Assembly: GCA_947503895.1 (NCBI GenBank)
Contig: CANNFT010000013.1
Span: forward strand, 62,001 to 126,000
DNA length: 64,000 nt
Direction: 5' to 3'
From: an uncultured Saccharospirillaceae bacterium
GTDB taxonomy: Bacteria > Pseudomonadota > Gammaproteobacteria > Pseudomonadales > Oceanobacteraceae
A program made the translations under genes and the position numbers. Within the stretch, counting starts at the first letter, position 1. Every line of letters starts with the position of its first letter. Under the pieces are notes generated by a model. The model was not told the origin of the DNA and did not search any database. It saw only the letters and a list, made by a program, of their open reading frames with translations. This document shows positions 19,105 to 26,172 of the stretch, in pieces.

Positions 19105-19230
19105 GGTAGCAAGTGCAGGGTGATAGGCCTGTCATGCGATGTATGCACCCTGCGAGGAACAGAATGAGGTTGGGTTTTCATACGAGCTGAGTGTTAATAT
19201 TATCGGGCACACTTTTTGTGTGCCCTTATT
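19105..19230 (+). ncRNA. candidate intergenic small RNA
   Basis: A hairpin with an 8-bp perfect stem (GCAGGGTG at 19115-19122, CACCCTGC at 19146-19153) is followed 50 bases later by a strong intrinsic terminator, with no open frame between them. A terminator on the + strand without a + strand gene upstream suggests a short untranslated transcript. No clear promoter was identified, and the 5' end given is a guess. Confidence 0.35.
19205..19230 (+). terminator. strong hairpin terminator
   Basis: GGGCACAC and GTGTGCCC form a perfect 8-bp stem with a TTTTT loop; TTATTTATT follows on the + strand. The orientation fits a + strand transcript better than the minus-strand VOC gene that ends at 19258, although it could serve both. 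Confidence 0.8.
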
Positions 19231-19257
19231 TATTGCAGTTAACAATGCAATTATAAT

Positions 19258-19758
19258 TTAATAAGCTCCTTCACTGTAAATCAGCTCATAGCTGTGACTG
19301 TAAATCTCTACAATATTGCCAAATGGATCTTCCATGTAGATCATGCGATAGGGTTTCATCCCGGGATAATAATAACGCGGTTTTTCCATGCGTCGCTTGC
19401 CTCCGGCGGCCACGATACGTTCGGCCAGTTCTTCGACGTTCGGATCCTGTACGCAGAAGTGGAAGATACCTGTTTTCCAGTATTCGAAGTTGTTGTCGGG
19501 ATTGGTTTGATTTTTAAATTGGAACAGTTCTACACCCACTCGGTCGCCAGTTGATAGATGCGCGATACGGAAACTGCCCCAGCCTGGCCCAAATACGTCC
19601 GTACACATTTCACCTATGGCGCTTTCACTTTCTTCGATCTCCGTGGGCTCCATAATGAGGTACCACCCCATCACCTCTGTGTAGAACTGAACGGCCTTCT
19701 CAAGATTAGGCACCGAAATACCGATGTGGGAAAAATTGCGTGGATATACGTTGTTCAT
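19258..19758 (-). CDS. VOC (glyoxalase/dioxygenase-fold) protein
   Basis: A 166-residue protein with the two beta-alpha-beta-beta-beta units of the vicinal-oxygen-chelate fold. The first begins FSHIGISVPNLEKAVQFYTEVMGW (one putative metal His near residue 11) and the second GIFHFCVQDPNVEELAERIVAAGG. The C-terminal DPFGNIVEIYSHSYE gives the usual metal Glu. Metal-dependent isomerase, dioxygenase or lyase activity on a small molecule is likely, but the substrate cannot be read. It is divergent from a LysR regulator 94 bp away with a palindrome between them, the classic layout for a LysR target gene. Confidence 0.85.
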   Translation of the reverse strand: MNNVYPRNFSHIGISVPNLEKAVQFYTEVMGWYLIMEPTEIEESESAIGEMCTDVFGPGWGSFRIAHLSTGDRVGVELFQFKNQTNPDNNFEYWKTGIFHFCVQDPNVEELAERIVAAGGKRRMEKPRYYYPGMKPYRMIYMEDPFGNIVEIYSHSYELIYSEGAY

Positions 19759-19820
19759 TACTAGTCCTCTTACTGTGTAACTAGAGACAGGTTACTTGGA
19801 GGTGATTATCACGTAAAATT

Positions 19821-19844
19821 ATGATCTGTAATTAAATTGATCAT
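19821..19844. promoter_or_regulatory. candidate LysR operator
   Basis: ATGATC and GATCAT form a perfect 6-bp inverted repeat separated by 12 AT-rich bases. It is centred between the divergent VOC and LysR genes, 9 bases before the LysR start. Its position suits autoregulation and control of the VOC gene. Confidence 0.5.
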
Positions 19845-19852
19845 GTATTGTA

Positions 19853-20722
19853 ATGATAAACACAACCTGGTTACGCACCTTTTGTACTCTTGTGGATGTA
19901 GGTCACTTCACCCGTACGGCTGAATGTCTTCATATGACCCAGTCGGGAGTCAGTCAGCATGTCCGTAAGTTGGAGGAGCAATTGGGGGTCAAATTATTGG
20001 TGCGGCAGGGTAAGCAGTTTTCCCTCACCGAGGCAGCAAAGCGACTATACGCTGACGCTCAGGATATTTTGCTGGCATTGTCGAACTTAGAACAGACCGT
20101 GGGGGAGGATCCCCCCTACGAAGGTGCTGTGCGTGTGATGTCTCCCGGCAGTGTTGGGCTTAAGCTTTACCCTCGCTTGTTAGCAATGCAGAATGTTCAC
20201 TCTAACCTCACGATTGACTATCGATTTGCACCGAATACCGAGGTGGAGAACGCCGTGGTTGAATCCAGTGCGGATATTGGATTCATGACGGCAAAATCCA
20301 CTCTAGCAGAAGTAGTGTGTACGCCTGTAGCAGAAGAGCCTTTAATTCTAATAACACCTGCGGCCGTTAAAAACACAGATTGGAATACGCTCACCTCATT
20401 GGGATTCATCGATCACCCCGACGGCAGTCATCACGCCAATTTACTACTGAGTTCCAACTACCCGCAGTTTCAGCACAGCAACCTGTTTGCCAGAAAGGGA
20501 TTCTCTAATCAGATTGGTATGATTTTGGAACCCGTCAGCCTAGGGTTGGGTTTTACGGTGTTACCGGCATATGCAGTGGAAGCTTTTCAAAGGCCTGAGT
20601 GTATCAATGCCCATCGACTGGCTAACCCAGTCAGCGAAACAATATACCAGTGCGTACTGCGAAATCGATCGCTTCCGAATAGAATAAAAACAGTAATGGA
20701 AAATATTGAGCAATGGCTCTAG
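19853..20722 (+). CDS. LysR-family transcriptional regulator
   Basis: A 289-residue regulator of standard length. The N-terminal winged helix-turn-helix (residues 1-60, with HFTRTAECLHMTQSGVSQHV as recognition region) is followed by the helical linker and a LysR substrate-binding domain from about residue 88. It probably controls the divergent VOC gene through the palindrome just upstream. There is no good ribosome site before the ATG; a short AT leader or leaderless start is possible. The effector cannot be predicted. Confidence 0.93.
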   Translation: MINTTWLRTFCTLVDVGHFTRTAECLHMTQSGVSQHVRKLEEQLGVKLLVRQGKQFSLTEAAKRLYADAQDILLALSNLEQTVGEDPPYEGAVRVMSPGSVGLKLYPRLLAMQNVHSNLTIDYRFAPNTEVENAVVESSADIGFMTAKSTLAEVVCTPVAEEPLILITPAAVKNTDWNTLTSLGFIDHPDGSHHANLLLSSNYPQFQHSNLFARKGFSNQIGMILEPVSLGLGFTVLPAYAVEAFQRPECINAHRLANPVSETIYQCVLRNRSLPNRIKTVMENIEQWL

Positions 20723-20941
20723 GCAGGAGGATGATCATTTACTGAGGTTAGCGGAGCAGGCATCATTGTGGTTCTATATTTCTTGGTATCGGCTAAGAGC
20801 TTTAAAGGTAAATCTATACGGATAGGGAATTTTCAATATTTGAGGTTGAATATTTATTCTTTTACATTTTTTAATTGGCTATCTTACTCAATTAGAACTT
20901 GTTAGGCTAAGGTCCTTATAGTTTAGCTTAAAGTAATCGCT

Positions 20942-21421
20942 ATGAATATATTAATAAAGTTAAAGAAAAAAAGTGAAAATCCAAATAGTGAAAAACTGGT
21001 CAAATGCTATTTATTAGACTGTTGCGAGAAACTAATAAGATTTAGGTCTAGTTCTTGTTTATCTAATAATATACCGCTAGCCAGAAAATTCATAAAAGGT
21101 TTTGTTGCGCAAAAGAAGATCCATCAAGCTGAGTGGGAGCAAGAGGGAGAGGCATTCGGAGTTGAATATTATTCTTCGATCGAAAAAGATACGCCGTTTT
21201 ACTTTCGAGCTAAAAAGGAGATCAGCTCTGATTTGGTGAAAGTGAGAATATCAAAAGGCTTAAACAATAAAGAGTCCAGAAAGCATCTATCTGATATGGC
21301 TTACTTTATTGACGGTGTATTCTGCCATATTGCATACACCTCTAATTGGTTGTTCAGTGAGCAAAGCGAGCAGTTCTTATGTCCAATGATATATAAGAAG
21401 TATTTTGATGCTACTGCTTAG
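20942..21421 (+). CDS. uncharacterised 159-aa protein, AT-rich
   Basis: A soluble protein with Lys-rich N-terminus, several Cys (three within LLDCCEKLIRFRSSSC) and no recognised family or membrane segment. Codon use is much more AT-rich than in the flanking LysR and rtc genes, and it opens the accessory island that continues to 23405. The ribosome site is weak. The next genes resemble toxin-immunity proteins, so this could be another orphan immunity-type gene, but nothing in its sequence proves that. Confidence 0.6.
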   Translation: MNILIKLKKKSENPNSEKLVKCYLLDCCEKLIRFRSSSCLSNNIPLARKFIKGFVAQKKIHQAEWEQEGEAFGVEYYSSIEKDTPFYFRAKKEISSDLVKVRISKGLNNKESRKHLSDMAYFIDGVFCHIAYTSNWLFSEQSEQFLCPMIYKKYFDATA

Positions 21422-21534
21422 TATCATGTTTTTTATTTTTTGTATTTGACAGCAATTTATATCGATAGAAAAATCATCAACTCTGCAGTGGTCATTTAAA
21501 TCACTTAAACAGCTAAAAAATAGCTTCCCTTAAC

Positions 21535-21601
21535 AAAAAATAGACATTTAGTTGCCGCATATGATTCTGTACCGTATGCTTAAAATTTAAAGTGGGTGTC
21601 C
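21535..21601 (+). repeat. 67-bp leader repeat, copy A
   Basis: Matches 22416-22482 without gaps at 51 of 67 positions. It ends in the motif GGGTGTCC and lies directly upstream of the 43/138-residue gene pair. Copy B lies directly upstream of the 86-residue gene. The shared block may carry the promoter or 5' leader of each unit, or mark a cassette boundary. Confidence 0.75.
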
Positions 21602-21622
21602 TTGTTGGATTAGGGTCGCACT

Positions 21623-21754
21623 ATGCAAAGAAACAAATTTCAAATAAAAGTTGATAAGGTCGACTGGGTTTATCATATGCATGATGGTAAAAATTTGGAG
21701 GCAAATAATCAGTCACCAATACCAGTTGGGGAAATACTAAATGGAGAGAAATAA
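21623..21754 (+). CDS. 43-aa protein coupled to the next gene
   Basis: A short frame (begins MQRNKFQIKVDKVDWVYHM) with TAGGG ahead of its ATG. Its stop TAA overlaps the next ATG by one base, giving TAATG, typical of translational coupling. The family is not recognised. It may be the N-terminal part of the immunity-type domain continued by the next gene, split by a frameshift, or a genuine small partner. The tight overlap inside a repeat-bounded unit argues that it is translated. Confidence 0.5.
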   Translation: MQRNKFQIKVDKVDWVYHMHDGKNLEANNQSPIPVGEILNGEK

Positions 21755-22170
21755 TGTTGGACTCTTTGGAATATCATGAAGCCTGTACAGGAAACGTTGA
21801 ACCTGCAGCGCCTATTTTAAGCATAATATTCGTTTGGGCATTTAATAATGGATCGTTAATTGATTATATGCAGAACGATAAAAAAATCGTTGATGCACTA
21901 GCTCAGTTTAGAAATAAAAAGCTATCAGTTTATGAATTTCTAATGAGAGTTTGTGGAGGCGAGTTATTAGAAAATGATTTCATCGATGACGCATCCGCAT
22001 TTCTTTCTGTTTATGTAGGATCTGGAGACTATTATGAAGAATTAATGGCTGTATTTAGTGTTAACTCAATATATGATTTACCTGCGGAATATGATGCTTT
22101 TGGTGATTTTCTAGCCCGAATTGATGTTAAGTATTCAGTCTTTAATAAGTCAGGAAAGTTGTATGACTGA
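21754..22170 (+). CDS. 138-aa immunity-like protein
   Basis: A small acidic protein (ends YSVFNKSGKLYD) with ribosome site GGAGAG inside the previous gene. The helical pattern AAPILSIIFVWAFNNGSL, then FRNKKLSVYEFLMRVCGGEL, then FLSVYV, resembles DUF7832-type proteins found among polymorphic-toxin immunity genes; I recall this by pattern only. No toxin gene is in the window. The gene is bracketed by 13-bp perfect inverted repeats. Function as an orphan immunity protein is an inference. Confidence 0.6.
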   Translation: MLDSLEYHEACTGNVEPAAPILSIIFVWAFNNGSLIDYMQNDKKIVDALAQFRNKKLSVYEFLMRVCGGELLENDFIDDASAFLSVYVGSGDYYEELMAVFSVNSIYDLPAEYDAFGDFLARIDVKYSVFNKSGKLYD

Positions 22171-22189
22171 TTTTAAGCAAATTAAAACA

Positions 22190-22221
22190 AATTAAAAGGA
22201 CACCCACTCTAAGATCTAATC
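22190..22221 (+). repeat. 32-bp perfect direct repeat, copy 1
   Basis: Identical over 32 bases to 22961-22992; contains the motif GGACACCCACT followed by CTAAGATCTAATC. It closes the first gene unit. The second copy lies near the end of the third unit. Sequences beyond position 32 differ. Confidence 0.85.
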
Positions 22222-22295
22222 CATCTACAACCTGGATGTAGAAGTGTAAGATCAGGTCTGAACTGCCACACGCTACAGAGCAAGAAATACTAGGC

Positions 22296-22356
22296 TGAGT
22301 GTCCTTTTAGTTTATTTTCAATTTGGGGCAATAAAAACGAACTAACAGGACATCCA
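22296..22356. repeat. inverted pair 2 of the motif, empty
   Basis: TGAGTGTCC at 22296-22304 faces GGACATCCA at 22348-22356 (one mismatch). Only 43 bases lie between and no gene. The unit looks like an emptied or shrunken version of its neighbours. The 22171-22541 gap holds this pair, parts of both flanking units and no other gene. Confidence 0.55.
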
Positions 22357-22396
22357 GTGCGCCAAGCGAAGCTGGCGCAAGATCGGAGGTGAAAGT
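22357..22396 (+). repeat. 40-bp repeat resembling a group II intron 5' end, copy 1
   Basis: Starts GTGCGCC directly after the GGACATCCA motif. It forms a hairpin TGCGCC...GGCGCA with an inner AGC/GCT pair and GAA loop, then reads GATCGGAGGTGAAAGT. GTGCG at the 5' end, a first hairpin and a GGTGAAAG block recall bacterial group II introns. No intron body or reverse transcriptase follows. It differs from 22882-22921 by a single base. Confidence 0.5.
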
Positions 22397-22415
22397 ACAA
22401 ACCCCGTCCACTACG

Positions 22416-22482
22416 AAAAAATAAATATTTAGTTAATGCATCTTATTCTGTAGAATATTCTGAAAATTTAGGATGAGTGTCC
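22416..22482 (+). repeat. 67-bp leader repeat, copy B
   Basis: The counterpart of 21535-21601 (76 percent identical, no gaps), ending TGAGTGTCC. It precedes the 86-residue gene by about 60 bases. Confidence 0.75.
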
Positions 22483-22881
22483 AATGGTGTAAAAGTAAGA
22501 AATATCGAGTTAGATCCAATAGGACAATGACGAGGCCGTTAATGATTAAAAATGATAAGTTTTCATGCTCTCTTTATGCCTTACAAGGGGTGTTAATTAA
22601 AGCAAGGGATCTTGCGGGACAGCCTAAAGAGAGTGAGAAGCTAGAAAAGCTTTTAGATTATGCAGAGCATTTACCAAGGCTGATTGCGTCTGAAGATGAT
22701 TGTACAGATGTGTTTGCTGACACTATTCTTCAAATTGCAAATGAGTTTGATTTGGAGTTTGTTCTTGATCGATTTAATCAAAAAGCTCCGGAGTCATGGT
22801 AGTTTCTTTTGCTAGATTTTTCTGAAACATGTATTGGGCGAGAGGATAGAACGTCAGTTATTGAGTCTACGAGGACACTCA
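22474..22881. repeat. inverted pair 3 of the motif, bracketing one gene
   Basis: TGAGTGTCC at 22474-22482 and its exact reverse complement GGACACTCA at 22873-22881 enclose the 86-residue gene. This repeats the layout of pair 1 with a different gene inside. Confidence 0.65.
22542..22802 (+). CDS. 86-aa immunity-like protein
   Basis: A small, almost all-helical acidic protein with the pattern YALQGVLIKARDLAGQ, then LEKLLDYAEHLPRLI, then ADTILQIANEFDLEFVLDRF. Similar short helical proteins occur beside polymorphic toxins in many Gammaproteobacteria, which suggests an immunity protein; this is recall, not a search. The ATG at 22542 is preferred because GAGG lies six bases ahead; two earlier in-frame starts (22473, 22527) are less well placed. 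It is enclosed by inverted motif copies. Confidence 0.6.
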   Translation: MIKNDKFSCSLYALQGVLIKARDLAGQPKESEKLEKLLDYAEHLPRLIASEDDCTDVFADTILQIANEFDLEFVLDRFNQKAPESW

Positions 22882-22921
22882 GTGCGCCAAGCGAAGCTGG
22901 CGCAAGATCGGAGGTAAAAGT
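22882..22921 (+). repeat. 40-bp repeat resembling a group II intron 5' end, copy 2
   Basis: Follows the GGACACTCA motif exactly as copy 1 follows GGACATCCA, and differs from copy 1 by one base (GGTAAAAGT instead of GGTGAAAGT). After it the sequence reads CC, TTTATTTGGTAAGG and diverges from copy 1. Confidence 0.5.
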
Positions 22922-22960
22922 CCTTTATTTGGTAAGGTCTAGCAAACCGCCAAAACCCCA

Positions 22961-22992
22961 AATTAAAAGGACACCCACTCTAAGATCTAATC
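22961..22992 (+). repeat. 32-bp perfect direct repeat, copy 2
   Basis: Identical to 22190-22221. It closes the repeat zone. The pseudogene on the minus strand ends about 50 bases further on. Confidence 0.85.
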
Positions 22993-23045
22993 ACCTATGA
23001 ACTGCTATGCAGTCTGTATTGGTGGCTATTCCTTAATCCATTCAT

Positions 23046-23405
23046 TTATTCTATCCCCTTTGTTATCTTTAATAGTGAAAGTCTTCGATTGCACTCAGTA
23101 CAGTACTTGTCTTTTAAGATGACTGATTCTGCATAATCAAGAAAACTCACCGATACTTCGGCTTCTTCATTGCGAATACCGAACTCAGTTAGCAGGTCAC
23201 TTAGATTAGATAGGATTTCTTCCAAGTAGCATATTTTGCATTAAGTGATTTCTGTACCATCTTGTGGGCGATAAATCGAGAATTCACTTTTGGCGATTAC
23301 TTTCTGCAAGTTTTCGGATTCAAGCCAGCCGCCACAAAAATAACAGGGGCTGGTTTCACGTACTTCAAGCTCACAGTAGCATGTTGGACATTGCTTTATA
23401 TTCAT
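23046..23405 (-). pseudogene. zinc-ribbon protein gene broken by one in-frame TAA
   Basis: Read on the minus strand, one frame of 119 codons runs from ATG at 23405 to TAA at 23046 and is interrupted only by TAA at 23241-23243. The first 54 residues begin MNIKQCPTCYCELEVRETSP and then CYFCGG, two CxxC pairs. After the stop the frame continues CKICYLEEIL and, about 45 residues later, YCTECNRRL, again two CxxC pairs. A single change (TTA Leu to TAA) explains the break. Cys-rich proteins of this style (CPxCxCELEVRETxPC) occur among immunity-type genes. The first part alone could still be a 54-residue product. Confidence 0.6.
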
Positions 23406-23500
23406 TGTATTAACCGAATGCCTGTATCAAGGAGCTACTGAATTATTGGCGACTACTGCGCACTACATTGGAATAATGTGATTATTGTTTAAACAAGGGC

Positions 23501-24508
23501 TTACCCCATTTTAATTTTGAAAAGATTTGACTCTGGCCAATAGTCAAACTTTTTGCCCGTTATTTCAAAAATCGTATTTATATTCGTTTCCGTATGTTGT
23601 GTGATTTCGCTGGTCGTATATTCACCTTTACCGGCTACTAATATTGGGAGCAATATTTGATCGGCTAAAAAAGGCGATAGTGTGCTGCCCGATTCTAGAT
23701 GTTGATTGACGTCATGGGCCAGTCGCTCTGCTATTTTTTCTGCTGGCATGCGTTTCTGGCCAAGTTGAGAAAAGCATGTTTCGTAATGTTCATACTTTAG
23801 TCGGTGTGTCAGCAAATTGCCGGCAGATAGTGCGGGCGGATTCCTGCTTTCACTGACATCAATATTTACTTTGGATCGCTCGCGGTAGGTATCGATCTCT
23901 CGCTGGGCGATTGAATGTTTTACACAAGAAATATAGCTGCGAATTCGACTCTGTATAAGCACTCCTTTTTTCGTCAGTGTGAGTGGGTTGAGTGTGGATG
24001 GGTGAATTTTTGCTATCCATTCACCGCCACCAAATGGAGCATAGCCCCATTGTTGGGTTTCAATATCAACCTTGCCACCCATTTTTTTTATAAGTGGTAA
24101 AAATCCATGTTTAATATCTGTTAGTGGTGGTGCTAAGGGATTGTGCGTTCCGCCTTTGAATGTGATGTGTGATGATTTTTGAGCCAGCATTAGCGGTAGC
24201 ATAATAGTTTGAAAAACCAACGTCGTGCTGCCTGCGCTGCCGATGTCAAAGCAGTACGTGCCACCTTTTACTGGTTGAGGTTTAAAAATTAACTCGGTGG
24301 AGTGCAATTCTGCACCGCTCACAGTGGCCTGACTTATGGTTTGTGCCGCTTTTACGCAGGCAAGGTGTTGACGCATCAGCCCTGGTTTGGAGCGCTTTGC
24401 GCGAATGTTTTTTATCTTTACCGGTACTTGGTTTAACAAGGATAGGGTCAGTGTGGTGCGCAGTATTTGACCACCACCTTCGCCAAAAGCGCCATTGATT
24501 TCGATCAT
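23501..24508 (-). CDS. rtcA: RNA 3'-terminal phosphate cyclase
   Basis: A 335-residue RtcA. It converts RNA 3'-phosphate to 2',3'-cyclic phosphate through an RNA-adenylate intermediate. Family marks include the start GAFGEGGGQILRT, RSKPGLMRQHL, the Gly-rich FDIGSAGSTTLV near residues 87-98, and the likely adenylated His305 in TQHTETN. Length and domain order match E. coli RtcA. It follows rtcB by 106 bp on the same strand, as in the E. coli rtcBA operon, and probably shares its sigma-54 promoter. Confidence 0.95.
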   Translation of the reverse strand: MIEINGAFGEGGGQILRTTLTLSLLNQVPVKIKNIRAKRSKPGLMRQHLACVKAAQTISQATVSGAELHSTELIFKPQPVKGGTYCFDIGSAGSTTLVFQTIMLPLMLAQKSSHITFKGGTHNPLAPPLTDIKHGFLPLIKKMGGKVDIETQQWGYAPFGGGEWIAKIHPSTLNPLTLTKKGVLIQSRIRSYISCVKHSIAQREIDTYRERSKVNIDVSESRNPPALSAGNLLTHRLKYEHYETCFSQLGQKRMPAEKIAERLAHDVNQHLESGSTLSPFLADQILLPILVAGKGEYTTSEITQHTETNINTIFEITGKKFDYWPESNLFKIKMG

Positions 24509-24614
24509 AATTGAATGCAGTTTGTTGAGTAGTTGTTGTGAGTTATTTGTGTATTAAAGGCCAACGCAGCGACGTATTAACGCGCTGCCATTTTTACTGT
24601 TTTTAATTTATTGA

Positions 24615-25883
24615 TTAGCCTTTTACGCAGACGACTTGTTTGAGTGTGTACATAATCTCAACAAGGTCTCTTTGTGCGGCCATGACGGATTCAATATCTT
24701 TATAAGCGGAAGGTGTTTCATCAATCACATTGACATCTTTTCTGCATTCTACTCCTTCAGTCGCCTTTATGTGCTCGTTTAGGGAGACTTCTCGCTTGGC
24801 GCGCGTTCGTGACATCACGCGGCCTGCACCATGACTGCATGAGCAAAAACTTTCCTCATTGCCGAGTCCGCGCACGATAAAGGATTTGGCACCCATGCTG
24901 CCTGGGATGATACCTAGCTGGCCTTTACGTGCACTGACTGCTCCTTTACGGGTTAGAAGGACGTCCTTGCCGTAATGATGTTCTCGATTCACGTAATTGT
25001 GATGGCAGTTAACAGCTTCAAGTTCACCCACTACTGGGCGGTTCAATACGTTTGCGATTGCATTTAATGTTCTTTTCATCATGGCTTCACGGTTGATTCG
25101 CGCATACTTTTGCGCCCACTCAACGGCTGCTAGATAGTCGTTAAAATGGTCTGTACCCTCTGGGAAATAAGCGAGATCTTTATCGGGCAATTGAATCAAC
25201 CACTTTTCCATATCTTTCTTGGCCAGTTCGATAAAGTGCGTGCCGATTCGATTGCCAACACCGCGTGAGCCAGAATGTAGCATCACCCATACTTGATTGT
25301 GTTCATCTAAGCAGATTTCAATAAAGTGATTGCCTGTGCCCAGAGTTCCAAGGTGGTGGGCGTTATTCGTGTTTTTGAGTACTCGGTGCTTTTCACTTAG
25401 TATTTTGAACTCGTCCGCTAAGTGGTTATTCCATTGCTGTGCAATATCTTCAGGCAGATGATTCCAAGAGCCTTTATCGCGTTTTCCTCTTGAGACTGAT
25501 CGACCGTGTGGCACCAAAGACTCGATTGCACTTCGCATTGGCGCTAAATTTTCCGGTAGGTCACTCGCGGTGAGTTCTGTTCGCACTGCCATCATACCGC
25601 AACCAATATCAACTCCCACCGCAGCGGGTATAACTGCGCCTTTTGTCGGAATAACGGAGCCGATAGTAGCACCTTTGCCAAGGTGTACATCTGGCATGGC
25701 AGCTACCCATTTATGAATAAATGGCATCTGTGAAATATTATGTAATTGAGCGCGTGCTTGGTCCTCAAATAAAACACCTTTGGTCCATGACTTGACTGGT
25801 ACATTGCCGGTGTTCATGACTTCATAGTTGGGCTGTTGAGCTTGCTTTGTATCGTCTAGGGTCATTTGTTCTAATCTATTCAT
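24615..25883 (-). CDS. rtcB: RNA-splicing ligase RtcB
   Basis: A 422-residue RtcB. It joins RNA 3'-phosphate or 2',3'-cyclic phosphate ends to 5'-OH ends using Mn2+ and GTP. The metal-binding GVDIGCGM (Asp92, Cys95), NCHHNYV near residue 292 and the guanylylated His351 in SHGAGRVMSR are all present. It is slightly longer than E. coli RtcB (408). It is the first gene after a 289-bp upstream region with a sigma-54-like promoter and repeated TTGATC motifs, consistent with RtcR control. Confidence 0.97.
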   Translation of the reverse strand: MNRLEQMTLDDTKQAQQPNYEVMNTGNVPVKSWTKGVLFEDQARAQLHNISQMPFIHKWVAAMPDVHLGKGATIGSVIPTKGAVIPAAVGVDIGCGMMAVRTELTASDLPENLAPMRSAIESLVPHGRSVSRGKRDKGSWNHLPEDIAQQWNNHLADEFKILSEKHRVLKNTNNAHHLGTLGTGNHFIEICLDEHNQVWVMLHSGSRGVGNRIGTHFIELAKKDMEKWLIQLPDKDLAYFPEGTDHFNDYLAAVEWAQKYARINREAMMKRTLNAIANVLNRPVVGELEAVNCHHNYVNREHHYGKDVLLTRKGAVSARKGQLGIIPGSMGAKSFIVRGLGNEESFCSCSHGAGRVMSRTRAKREVSLNEHIKATEGVECRKDVNVIDETPSAYKDIESVMAAQRDLVEIMYTLKQVVCVKG

Positions 25884-25973
25884 TTTTGTAAGGCCATACT
25901 GCTCTTATGGTTTGGAAGCGATCATAGTGGGGCGCAGGTATTCTTGGTCGCCTGACCGCTTATCCTTATTATT

Positions 25974-25988
25974 ACAATTTCAATGCCA
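25974..25988 (-). promoter_or_regulatory. candidate sigma-54 promoter of rtcBA
   Basis: On the minus strand the bases read TGGCATTGAAATTGT. Against the sigma-54 consensus TGGCACG-N4-TTGC, GG at -24 and TTG at -12 are correctly spaced; the terminal C is T. It ends about 90 bases before the rtcB start. Confidence 0.6.
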
Positions 25989-26061
25989 ACTCTCAAAAAT
26001 CTTGTAAGTTATTGATTTATAAGGAAATAAATAATTCTGAAATTGCTCAGAGTGTTTTAAG

Positions 26062-26100
26062 TTGATCTGAATAGATTGATCTACTATCTAAAATGATCAA
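26062..26100. promoter_or_regulatory. candidate RtcR enhancer region upstream of rtcB
   Basis: TTGATCT occurs at 26062-26068 and 26076-26082, and TGATCAA at 26094-26100. The minus-strand 15-mer covering 26085-26099, TGATCATTTTAGATA, matches 13 of 15 bases with the element upstream of the divergent sigma-54 promoter at 27767. It lies about 100 bases upstream of the rtcB promoter, a usual enhancer distance. Confidence 0.5.
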
Positions 26101-26172
26101 TTTTTTAAGTGCTCTGCGGATTCAATTTCTCGATTATCGACTGGTTTTTGCCTTAAGGGCACCGCAATAAAG

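Larger units (their letters stand above)
21591..22208. repeat. inverted pair 1 of the GGACACYCA motif, bracketing a gene pair
   Basis: The 13-base sequence AGTGGGTGTCCTT at 21591-21603 is repeated as its exact reverse complement at 22196-22208. The 618-bp segment holds the two overlapping small genes and nothing else. The two ends look like terminal inverted repeats of a cassette, although no transposase or target duplication is seen. Confidence 0.7.

Noticed and set aside
21535..22992. Integron attC sites or CRISPR
   Set aside because: The repeats lack the GTTRRRY/RYYYAAC core sites of attC, no integrase is near, and spacing is far too irregular for CRISPR.
22809..23000. 63-codon + strand frame
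   Set aside because: It runs through the 40-bp and 32-bp repeats in a frame that is not shared by the other copies, so it is a chance frame.
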